A stretch of 13,627 nucleotides of DNA, from the NCBI GenBank assembly GCA_964496595.1, contig CAZCAI010000133.1, positions 1-13,627 of the forward strand, read 5' to 3'. Of the stretch, positions 6,701-13,627 are shown one piece after another. Numbering within the stretch: position 1 is the first letter of the stretch; each line of letters opens with the position of its first letter. This DNA comes from JAAAOZ01 sp964496595 (lineage in GTDB: Bacteria; Chloroflexota; Anaerolineae; B4-G1; SLSP01). Both the position numbers and the translations under genes were made by a program. The notes beneath the pieces are model-generated. The model ran no database searches. It saw nothing but the letters and a program-made list of their open reading frames with translations, and was not told the origin of the DNA.

Positions 6701-9700
6701 AGAAGCCGTCCTCGTTGTAGTCCTTGATATTGTAGTTGGTCACGTAAGCCACCTCGCCATCGCCGTTGGTGAAGTTCCACGTCAGGCGGTTGTAGGTGGG
6801 GCTGGCCGCCACGCCGCCCAGCGTCTCGTCGCGCCCGCGCAGCAGCGTCAACTCCTCGTCGAGCAGGCCAAAGCTGGCGTTGAACTGGTTCATAAAGCTA
6901 AACATCGCCGCCGAGCGCGCGCCAAAGGCGCTGTCGGTGCTCAGCCCGACGGTCGGGTCTAAGGCGTCCATATAGGCGTCGTTGCCGAGCAGCATGTAGA
7001 GCGCGGCGATGCGCGTGCTGACGTTGAGCAGCGCGGCGTTCGCGCCCTGGTGGTTGATGCTGGAGTCGATGGAGAGCGAGCGCCCGCGATCTAACACCGT
7101 CTGGTACGCCTCGATCAGGCCGATCTGATTGAGGTTGTCGGGGTCGCCGTTGAAGGCGATGGGGCCTTCGTAGCGTGGGCCGGCCTGCCGCACCATATCG
7201 ACGTTGGTGTTGACCGGCGCGCTGACGAAATCGGCCACGCGCGTGTCGAAGGGGTTGAGGGCGTTGGTGACGCGCTTGATCCAACCTTCGGCCAACTGCG
7301 CCCGCACCTCGGAGGGCTTGGCCGAGGGATCGCCCGCGAAGGCGCTCCAGCGGTAGGCGTTGCCACAGATGGGGTAACCCTTGTAGCGCACGATGAGCCA
7401 GTTGTCGCTCAGGGTGGTGGGGTTGGCGCCTTCCAAGGTGATCTCCGGCCCCAGCTCGCTCATCCCCGGCTCCAGGCGCGTCCACGATTGCCAGGGATAG
7501 CTGGCGGGCAGTTGCGAGGGGGAGACGCCGGTGTCGTCCACCGGGGCCAGCCACCACTCGAATTCAAAGTCGTCGGGGCGGCCGCCGAAGTCGCCGGTGT
7601 GGCGCAGGGTGAGTTTCTCGTCAAAAACGTTATCGGATTGCACCACCAGCACGTTGCCCCGGTAGGTGCTGTCCTCGCCCAAGTGATTTTGCGTGCAGCC
7701 GACTTGGATCACCTGGAGCGAGACCGGCAGGTCGCCCGCGCTGGGGTCGTTGTTGTAGGCCAGCGTGATGTAGCCGACGCCGGCGGCGTTGCCCGCGCTC
7801 AGCGCCTTGCCCTTGCCCACACCTTCGTAGGGTTCGGGTTCGCCGTTGCCATCCGCGTCCTGCACGCCGATGAGCAAGTCCTGATCCGGCGTTCCGTCGC
7901 CATCGAGATCCAGTTCGCGCGGGTTGCGGGTCTTGTGATAGAGCGCCTCGATGGCCGTCCGGTAGGTGTCACAGTTTTCCTTGCCTTCTGGACAGATCGC
8001 CAGCAGACGATTCTTATCAGCTAACGACATCACGTTCAACAGCAGCAGCGGATCGCCCTTGAGATAGGCGGCCGAACTGCCGTCGTAGTAGCCCCGGAAA
8101 ATCAGCTCGCCGTTGGTGTCGTCGTAGAGAATGCGGCTGCGGAGAGAGAAGGGCAAGGCCAGGTCGCGATCATCCTTGTTGCCGGCGATGGCCAGGCCGC
8201 CGCCGAATAACAGCCGTTGGGTCTGAATGACCTGAGGCAGGGCGTAGTTGTCGTTGATCCTGATGGGCAACGAAACGCGCACTTCACCCACCGGATCGAT
8301 CAACTGGGCCAGGGTGCGGGTCACCTCTTGACCGGCGACCACGATCTTGCCAGCGTCGTTGTCCCATTGACCGGGTGCGTAGTCGTCGTAGATGCGGGAG
8401 ACGGCTAATTGATTCGCCACGCCGGAGACGCCGCCCTTGGCGCGTTCGTAGACCGTCTCGCCCACCGAGAGTAAGGCGGGCAGCGGCGGCCAGGTCACGT
8501 CGTAAGCGACCGGCAGGACGCGCGTGGTATCCCCCTCCTCGGGGAAATCGGCATAGCTGGCGGTACCCTGCGCTAGCTGGTCCATCCACGGGATGCAGCT
8601 TCCGACGCGCTCATCGGCCGTCAAGTCCCCGAGGCCTAGATCCGCAGCGTGCGTGTCGTCCAGATAGAAGCCCATTTGCAGCGGATAGAAGTACAACATC
8701 TCCATGCTGCCTGCTGCCCGCGCCCACAGCATCCCCTTGAAATCCCGCCAGAAGGGGCGCGCGTTCGCGACGTCATCGGGGACGCTCTGCTCACAGGGCT
8801 GTAGATCCAACAGGCCCTGCATCGGCGCCGGCGCGTAGATCGGGTTGCCGGCGGTGATGCCAAATTCTAACGATTCATAGGCCGGCCCGTGCAGCGCATC
8901 AACCACGATGCCCAAGGGGGTATCGGTATCCACGGCGGGCGGATCGCCCACGGCCTCAAAGCTCAGGTCGGCCAGTAGCAGATTGCCACTCAGACCGTGC
9001 TTGTTTCGCGTCTGGAGCACCAGGGTGAGTTCTCCCGGTGTCTCGATGCAACAGCCAGTGTCGGTAACCTCTGGCAGGTCCTCGGCGATGGCGTCCTCGT
9101 TCTCCGTGACGTTGATTGTGGTTGACGTACTCACGCTGGCGAAGTGGCCGTTGTCCGCCGTCACCCGGACGGTGTAAACGCCCACCGCGCCGTAGACGTG
9201 GCTGACCTCGGCCCCGGCGATGCGGGTGACCCCGTCGCCAAAGTCCCAGGTGTAGCGCGCGTCCGTGCCCGCTGCCAGATTAGCCCGCAGGCGCACGGTG
9301 CGCATCGGTTGAATGCCTCGAGGGGCGTTGGTGGAAAGGCTCAGGCCGGAGAGATCTTCAACCAAGTCTTGCCGGTTGGGCGTACACGCGGTCGGTGTGA
9401 TCTTAGTGGGGTCATACTGTACTGTGACGTTGACCGAGCGCAGGGCGCGGGCGTTCAGCGCTTCAACGGCCACGGTCGCCGTGCCATCGGGCAGCAGGTC
9501 GGCAGCGCCGACACGCAGAGTGAGCGCGGGAGAACTCGACCTCTCCCCCGGCCCCTCTCCTGCGAGGAGAGGGGAGCGTTGTGAAGACGAGAGGAGGGTA
9601 ATGGCGCCGTCATCGGTCAGGACGTTCGTCACGGCGGTGGCGGTGCGGGTCAGCACCACGGCGTAGACGGCGATCTTGGGTTCGTCCTCTTCGCGCGGGT

Positions 9701-12700
9701 CCAGGTACTTGAGTAGCGCGTAGGGCTGGCTGGTGAGATCGGTGCGCAGCGCGTAGAGCGCGGGGCCAGTGTTGCCCAGGTTGGAGGCCGCCAGCAGCGC
9801 GTGCTCGTCATTCAGGCTGTAGCCCGGTTCGTCCGGGTCCGGCTGGTGATAGACCGCCGGGTTTTGATAATAGTCGGTGTTGAGCACCGGTTGCCCGCCG
9901 ATTTCGGACCCTAGCTCGCTGGCGATAACGATCTCCGGCGGATTCGCGGGCCACTCGCAGCGGTAGCCCACGGCCTTGACCGGCCAGGCGACGTTGCGTC
10001 CATCGGGCCGGTACCAGGCCACCCGCAGGTCGTGCCCGCCGGTGACGGGATCGGGGTTGGCGAAGGTGGTTGGAGCGAGGTTGAGCACCGGGATGATCGG
10101 CCCTTCCCGCGTCTCGCGGTTGTGCGCTGGCGGGATCAGGTCGCCCACGGTATTCTGCACCCGCAGCATATCAATCGTCGTGCGCGCGCCGTCGTAGGCG
10201 TCACCGGTCAGGACGTAGCCGTTCTTCTCCTCCAGGTCCTCGTGGCGGTCAGCGTCTGACGACAAGCCGTAGGCCAGCCTTGTGCCGATATCGCAGGTGG
10301 TGCGCGCTTGACGCATATCGCGGACGCCGGGTGTGTTCCAATCCAGCGTCTGGATGACCTGCACCTGGAGGGCCGCGCCGCTCTGCGTGCCCTTGCCCCA
10401 GTTGATGACGGTGTAGGCCGCCGCGCCGGAAGCGTAGGTGTCGCGGGTGAAGATGCCCATCGCCAACACGTCCGCCTCGGTGTCGATGTCGCGGTTCTTG
10501 AAGGGGGTGGCGCCGGAGATGTTGTAGTCGTCGCTGAGGGCGTCGTGATCCAAATTGACCGGGACGCCCGCCACGTGAAGTTGCGGCGCGGCGGGCCATT
10601 CGACGATGCCGATTTGGGTCATCGCCGTCAGGTCAATGGGATCGGGGTTGGTTTTCCAATCGACGCCCACGATCTCCCCGTCGACTAGCGTCGCGTTGCC
10701 GTCGTTCGGCGAGGGGCGCAGCGCGATATCTTGCAACAGCGCCATGTTCCAGGCATGGTGAGGATACTGGTTGCTGCCTTTGTCCAAGGACTCGCGATCC
10801 TCGCCTGTACCCAGGTACCAAAGTGGCGCTTGATCCCCTACCGCGCTGGGCGGGCGGAGCAACGGCTCCCCCACGACCCAGGGCTGGAACTCATAGGCGC
10901 CGATGTCGCAAGCATAGTCACTAGTTGTGCCACGCAACGGTACGTAGACGCCCCGCTGATCGGTCGCTTGGGTGTACGTCAGGACGGTGATCGTCCCCTG
11001 CCCCAGCCGCTCGCGGCTGGCGTCGTCGTAGACGGTATAGGCGTAATCGCCGGGCGTGGTGAACTGCATCTGGCGAGAGGAGGCCCCCGCCGCCGCGGAA
11101 ATCAACACAGCGCCGGCCTGGCCGTCGTTCAGCGCCAGCGTGACCGCGCCGGAACGGGCGTTGGCCCACTGCACCACGTCGCCTTGCTGGATGCTTTGCG
11201 TGCCCGTCAAGCTCAGGGACGCGGTCATCACTGTGGACGTGATATTGAGGGTGTGGTTCCCCACGTCGCACGTCTCCGGCGGAATCTGGTCGATGGCGGG
11301 GCTGTCGGGCCGGAGGGCGTGGGTGTGCGCGTACCCTGATAGGGTGCCGGCCACGAAGTCAATTTGGTTGTTATCTTGCAGCGGCCCCAGGCGCGCGTCG
11401 GCCTGTTGGTCGGTCACATCCCACAGACGACATGACGTGTCGTCGCTCAAGTTGTAGCCGCCAGAGTGGACGAGGGAACTCGACACCCGGCACGTCGTGC
11501 CGCCGTCCGAGGGGCCACCGGTTATCTGGTGGACTAAGATACTGTGCGTCACTGTGATCTCGCTGTAACTGCTGCCATACAGCGCGTGGGCCGCGCGCAA
11601 GAACGAGGGCGGGCGGATGGTGATGGTCGTCGCCAGGTCGGGGAAGTCGCTGCCGCCAGAGATGGTCACATCCACAGATGTCGTTCCGGCGTAACAGATT
11701 AAATCCACCTCGCTCATACTCATCGCGGTCAGGTCGATGCTGTCCCGGTTGCAGACCCCGGCGGGTGTGATGGAGAGGGTGATGTCGTTGCCGATCTGGT
11801 TGTGGAAGTGGATACGATCCCCGGAGACCGCCTCGGCGATGGGATTGGTGAACGTCACGTCGCCGCCGCCGAAGAAGCCAGCAATGACGAGCGTGTGGTC
11901 GTCGGGGATGGGCGCGGCCTGGTTAGCGGCCAGGGTGCTGGCCAGGAGAGTTAAATGGGCCTTCTCGCTCGCACCGGCGCCCCGGTTGTATAGCCCGCCG
12001 CCGTAGGATTCGGCGCGGTTGCCGGAGACGGTGCTGCGCTCTAGCGTGAGCGTCCCGGCGTTGTAGATACCGCCGCCCTGGGCCGCGTCGGCCACCGAGC
12101 CGTTGGCGCGCAAGGCGTTGACGGCGGCGTTCTCGGCGACGGTGGTGCGCAGCAGGTGCAACTGGCCGAGGTTGGTGATGCCGCCGCCGCGCCGGCTCAG
12201 GCCGTAGCGCACCGTCAGGTCTTGCAGCGTCACACTGACGTCGCCGCTGGCCGCCACCGGATTATCAGGCGAATCAGCCGGATAGGTGTAGGCCTGGACG
12301 GTCAGCACCGGATCGCCCACGTTGCTTTGCAGGGAATTGAGGCCCGCGTATTGGGCGTCCAAATCGCTCGCGCTGCCCTGGAGGATGGCGCGCACGTCGA
12401 CCGGGTCTTCGGGGTCGAGCGCGGCGACGTCAATCCCCGCGTGTTGCAGGGTGACGTCCTTGTAGGCGATGAAGTTGCCGGTGTAGGCGCCCATTTCAAA
12501 GGCGATGGTATCGCCGGCCAGCGCTTGATAGAGCGCGGCGTGCGGATCGGTGAAAAGCAGCGCTTCCGCATCGGGCGCGCAGCCCTGGCAGACGGTCAAC
12601 CGACGCGCGCCGGTTTCGACCGCGCCGATGTCGCACGCGGCGTCAAAGGGCCGCGCCCGCCCGCGCTGGTCGCGCGTGACCGCGCACGTCGCCGCGCCCC

Positions 12701-13627
12701 CGTCCACCGCCGGGCTGAGCGCATCTGGATTGTGGGTGAGGGTGGGGCCGCCGTTGTCGCGCAGCGCGCCCAAGAGCGGGTCGCCCACGGCGTCGTTGGC
12801 GCCGGGTGTGCCGAAGCAGGTCCCGCCATAGCGCAGGTTGTAATCTGCACTGGTAATATCGCCCGTGCATTGGGAACCGGCGGCGGGCGCGCTGAGGATG
12901 GCGCCGCCAACCGTGAAGGAACCGGCGGTCGCGTTGGCGTTGTAGAGATTGGTCGCGATCTGCATCGGGCTGACGGCCAAGGTGCTGTACCCCACCACTG
13001 CCGTCCCGGCGGCGCTGTTGTAGAGGTTGACGCCGTCGTCGGCGTCATTGCCGCTCAGGGTGCTGTTGATGACGGTCAGCGTGCCTGCGTTGTAGAGCGC
13101 GCCGCCCTGGTCGCCGTAGTTGGCGTAGAGCGTGACGCTATCCAGGAGCAGCGTACCGGCGTTGTGAATGCCGCCGCCCTGCACGGCGTCGCCATAGCGG
13201 ATGTTGAGTTGGGTAATCGTGACCTGGACGCCGGCGGCGATAGAAAAGACGCTGCCCGCGCCGCTATTGGGTCCCGGCGCGGCCTGGACGAGGGCCATGT
13301 GCGTGCCCGGTTCAATCTCTTCGGGGTCGGCGCCGGGGGTGTAGACCGGATAGGCGCCGGGGGCCGGGCGCGTGGCATCGGGCAAGATGTCGCCCGGCAA
13401 CATGCCCTGGATGGTCACGGATTTATTCACGGTGACGCTTTCGGTGACGACGCCGGAGACCACGATCACATCGCCCGCTACGGCGGCGTCGAGGGCGGCG
13501 GCGATTGAGGTGTAGTGACAGCGCTTGGGCATAGCGGCCGCGTCCAGGGTGGGACTGCACACGTAGAGCGGCCCCTGGAAGGCGGCAGTGACTTCTTTGT
13601 AGTCATCCATCGTCAGGGTGCAGTCGC
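3792..13627 (-). CDS. Giant multidomain extracellular protein (N-terminus beyond the window)
   Basis: At least 3277 residues. Numbering here is from the ATG at 13608-13610, but the frame stays open to the edge (DCTLTMDDYKEVTAAF, like the end of a divergent InlB-type bacterial repeat), so that ATG is internal. Order: beta-helix with GGGIHNAGTL/GGALYNAGTL rungs and a choice-of-anchor Q end (about 120-335, ending ACDIGAVE); second beta-helix and anchor-Q (about 336-910), carrying two cupredoxin-like insertions; an unassigned beta-rich region with NDEHALL and YALLKYLDP motifs (about 1261-1306); a cohesin-like domain (about 1361-1556) split by a PKD domain (WDFGDG at 1455); calcium-loop motifs DLDGDGTPDQD and DADGNG (about 1900-1935) and DYNEDGFLNEADAAL (about 2297); a long helical region, with LIELFGYPYDADIG near 2556-2569 and predicted coiled coil near 2696-2760 and 2866-2961; and a beta-rich C-terminus. 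No enzyme motif was found. It is likely a surface or secreted adhesin- or toxin-like protein. It ends in TAG. Confidence 0.85.
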   Translation of the reverse strand, partial: DCTLTMDDYKEVTAAFQGPLYVCSPTLDAAAMPKRCHYTSIAAALDAAVAGDVIVVSGVVTESVTVNKSVTIQGMLPGDILPDATRPAPGAYPVYTPGADPEEIEPGTHMALVQAAPGPNSGAGSVFSIAAGVQVTITQLNIRYGDAVQGGGIHNAGTLLLDSVTLYANYGDQGGALYNAGTLTVINSTLSGNDADDGVNLYNSAAGTAVVGYSTLAVSPMQIATNLYNANATAGSFTVGGAILSAPAAGSQCTGDITSADYNLRYGGTCFGTPGANDAVGDPLLGALRDNGGPTLTHNPDALSPAVDGGAATCAVTRDQRGRARPFDAACDIGAVETGARRLTVCQGCAPDAEALLFTDPHAALYQALAGDTIAFEMGAYTGNFIAYKDVTLQHAGIDVAALDPEDPVDVRAILQGSASDLDAQYAGLNSLQSNVGDPVLTVQAYTYPADSPDNPVAASGDVSVTLQDLTVRYGLSRRGGGITNLGQLHLLRTTVAENAAVNALRANGSVADAAQGGGIYNAGTLTLERSTVSGNRAESYGGGLYNRGAGASEKAHLTLLASTLAANQAAPIPDDHTLVIAGFFGGGDVTFTNPIAEAVSGDRIHFHNQIGNDITLSITPAGVCNRDSIDLTAMSMSEVDLICYAGTTSVDVTISGGSDFPDLATTITIRPPSFLRAAHALYGSSYSEITVTHSILVHQITGGPSDGGTTCRVSSSLVHSGGYNLSDDTSCRLWDVTDQQADARLGPLQDNNQIDFVAGTLSGYAHTHALRPDSPAIDQIPPETCDVGNHTLNITSTVMTASLSLTGTQSIQQGDVVQWANARSGAVTLALNDGQAGAVLISAAAGASSRQMQFTTPGDYAYTVYDDASRERLGQGTITVLTYTQATDQRGVYVPLRGTTSDYACDIGAYEFQPWVVGEPLLRPPSAVGDQAPLWYLGTGEDRESLDKGSNQYPHHAWNMALLQDIALRPSPNDGNATLVDGEIVGVDWKTNPDPIDLTAMTQIGIVEWPAAPQLHVAGVPVNLDHDALSDDYNISGATPFKNRDIDTEADVLAMGIFTRDTYASGAAAYTVINWGKGTQSGAALQVQVIQTLDWNTPGVRDMRQARTTCDIGTRLAYGLSSDADRHEDLEEKNGYVLTGDAYDGARTTIDMLRVQNTVGDLIPPAHNRETREGPIIPVLNLAPTTFANPDPVTGGHDLRVAWYRPDGRNVAWPVKAVGYRCEWPANPPEIVIASELGSEIGGQPVLNTDYYQNPAVYHQPDPDEPGYSLNDEHALLAASNLGNTGPALYALRTDLTSQPYALLKYLDPREEDEPKIAVYAVVLTRTATAVTNVLTDDGAITLLSSSQRSPLLAGEGPGERSSSPALTLRVGAADLLPDGTATVAVEALNARALRSVNVTVQYDPTKITPTACTPNRQDLVEDLSGLSLSTNAPRGIQPMRTVRLRANLAAGTDARYTWDFGDGVTRIAGAEVSHVYGAVGVYTVRVTADNGHFASVSTSTTINVTENEDAIAEDLPEVTDTGCCIETPGELTLVLQTRNKHGLSGNLLLADLSFEAVGDPPAVDTDTPLGIVVDALHGPAYESLEFGITAGNPIYAPAPMQGLLDLQPCEQSVPDDVANARPFWRDFKGMLWARAAGSMEMLYFYPLQMGFYLDDTHAADLGLGDLTADERVGSCIPWMDQLAQGTASYADFPEEGDTTRVLPVAYDVTWPPLPALLSVGETVYERAKGGVSGVANQLAVSRIYDDYAPGQWDNDAGKIVVAGQEVTRTLAQLIDPVGEVRVSLPIRINDNYALPQVIQTQRLLFGGGLAIAGNKDDRDLALPFSLRSRILYDDTNGELIFRGYYDGSSAAYLKGDPLLLLNVMSLADKNRLLAICPEGKENCDTYRTAIEALYHKTRNPRELDLDGDGTPDQDLLIGVQDADGNGEPEPYEGVGKGKALSAGNAAGVGYITLAYNNDPSAGDLPVSLQVIQVGCTQNHLGEDSTYRGNVLVVQSDNVFDEKLTLRHTGDFGGRPDDFEFEWWLAPVDDTGVSPSQLPASYPWQSWTRLEPGMSELGPEITLEGANPTTLSDNWLIVRYKGYPICGNAYRWSAFAGDPSAKPSEVRAQLAEGWIKRVTNALNPFDTRVADFVSAPVNTNVDMVRQAGPRYEGPIAFNGDPDNLNQIGLIEAYQTVLDRGRSLSIDSSINHQGANAALLNVSTRIAALYMLLGNDAYMDALDPTVGLSTDSAFGARSAAMFSFMNQFNASFGLLDEELTLLRGRDETLGGVAASPTYNRLTWNFTNGDGEVAYVTNYNIKDYNEDGFLNEADAALMYPQGHGDAWGHYLTAIKTYYELLRHPSYTWIPRAEPIAVGGAPLVADYYDERRFASAAVNKARAGADVVDLTYRKQFADPDTELYTDPHVDDSDGQQRAWGVADWAKRSGQGAYFDWVVGNAILPPIEERYTDVRKIDRTTVSDLGEIVNQYANIQDQLDKADNNLNPLGLAQGAVLFDLNPALANSTPGGDQTHFEQVYDRALGSLDNAQVLFDYANEMKLAERQSEAQQRDFVTMITEQDTAIINELIELFGYPYDADIGVNGTYPEDYAGPDIYNYDLVDRTELTDFQKRCAETNSPEDCAAETTTHIVEYKPMDCLGFYVDAIESGTVASEFVCPNGDQGIVTYEAETLDIEYRVGTGLDAGYGRFKPVSWPEDSRRAAPGEIQNALQALYQARMEYEYAVAQYEGHAGSVEGVAKKIRDRYEVLEHQGDLNSEYGASMTAIDNAIFSVQTTMKVLNYISSFFKFFADTVKECPPQNVGLAVSVGDPAKCTIKLAGSIPAFVLDQIASGLDFSIAPMQYAKGVVAGELSSALFATSTDYELRQLGREMGSIIGQEYDLRVNVYLAADRYNRAKSNYDQVLYRGYRKLAELTRLRKRWAGQISEQRYNDMAYRIFQFEALQKYRQQFDLAQQYTYLTAAAYDYETNLAMTDAANGSMFVRQIAVERSLGELQGGQPIVGSGGLAGSMAQMRDNFSVLKGQLGFNNPQYEANRFSLRRELLRLRDGSDAKWQDALNEYYVSNVYANDDVALLAKLPYGSEPNEPGLVIPFDTSVIEGQNFFGQPLGPGDSSYDATQFSTKIAAVGVWFAGYDTTRLAETPRVYLLPAGDDVLRPRNTDNRLRYWNVAEQLLPLPYTLGEAEMADPSWIASMDGLDGQIFERKPYARFRAYPYTPDFSPDEMTIDTRLIGRSVWNTRWVLVIPGSTLLSDSQQGIQRFIEDVDDVYIYFQTYAYAGTRR
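9540..9580. repeat. In-frame palindromic dispersed repeat inside the giant gene
   Basis: CCCCTCTCCT at 9552-9561 and AGGAGAGGGG at 9565-9574 form a perfect 10-bp stem around GCG, preceded by a further CTCTCCCCC. On the coding strand it reads RSPLLAGEGPGERSSS in the linker before the cohesin-like domain. The sequence resembles palindromic repeats, familiar to me from many GC-rich bacterial genomes, that translate as LLAGEGPGER when they fall in genes. The palindrome and reading frame are seen directly; mobility is inferred. Its linker position, not within a predicted strand, is why it may be tolerated. Confidence 0.7.

Noticed and set aside
10612..11735. IDLTAM occurring twice in the giant protein (near 11720 and 10630) as a sign of segmental duplication
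   Set aside because: Only six residues match and the surrounding sequences differ, so chance is a sufficient explanation.
12156..13508. Long open frame (450 codons) on the plus strand opposite the giant gene's N-terminal region
   Set aside because: It is antisense to clear beta-helix and anchor-Q coding sequence, is Val/Gly/Arg/Ala-rich as expected for a GC-rich shadow frame, and has no recognisable domain.
1..13627. CRISPR arrays, tRNA or rRNA genes
   Set aside because: No regularly spaced direct repeats, cloverleaf tRNA or conserved rRNA sequence seen on either strand.

Overview
The window looks like chromosomal DNA of a GC-rich, free-living bacterium, most likely Chloroflexota (Anaerolineae-like). 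The clues are a TPR-rich regulator ATPase, very large secreted proteins built from beta-helix, choice-of-anchor Q, PKD and cohesin-like modules, and a secreted dockerin/cohesin protein ending in a short hydrophobic LFLPVLL-type tail that I associate with this phylum. The taxonomic call is an inference from architecture, not from a marker gene.

Layout. (1) Bases 1-1920, plus strand: the C-terminal 639 residues of a STAND/AAA-type regulator ATPase with TPR-like helical repeats; its start lies before the window. (2) Bases 1921-2467: a gap between two convergent genes. It holds a 15-bp perfect inverted repeat with a third partial copy of its arm, then a compact multi-hairpin element (about 2189-2380) that resembles an ORF-less HEARO/omega-RNA insertion ending at an ATGA, then a strong hairpin terminator for the minus-strand genes. 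(3) Bases 2468-3646, minus strand: a 392-residue secreted protein with a dockerin-like pair of repeats followed by a cohesin-like domain. (4) Bases 3647-3791: a short structured leader with mutually exclusive hairpins. (5) Bases 3792-13627, minus strand: at least 3277 residues of a giant extracellular protein that continues past the right edge.

The two minus-strand genes probably work together at the cell surface. The giant carries a beta-helix front half, a cohesin-like domain, calcium-loop motifs, and a long alpha-helical then beta-rich C-terminal half. The small protein downstream carries a dockerin-like module and its own cohesin-like domain, so a cohesin-dockerin contact between the neighbours is a reasonable hypothesis.

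The most interesting points are the candidate ORF-less omega-RNA element, with complementary hairpin loops and near-perfect flanking inverted arms, and the repeated nesting of one domain inside another in the giant protein: two ligand-less cupredoxin-like domains inside beta-helix/anchor-Q modules, and a PKD domain inside a cohesin-like fold. A palindromic dispersed repeat has also been absorbed in frame into the giant's coding sequence.
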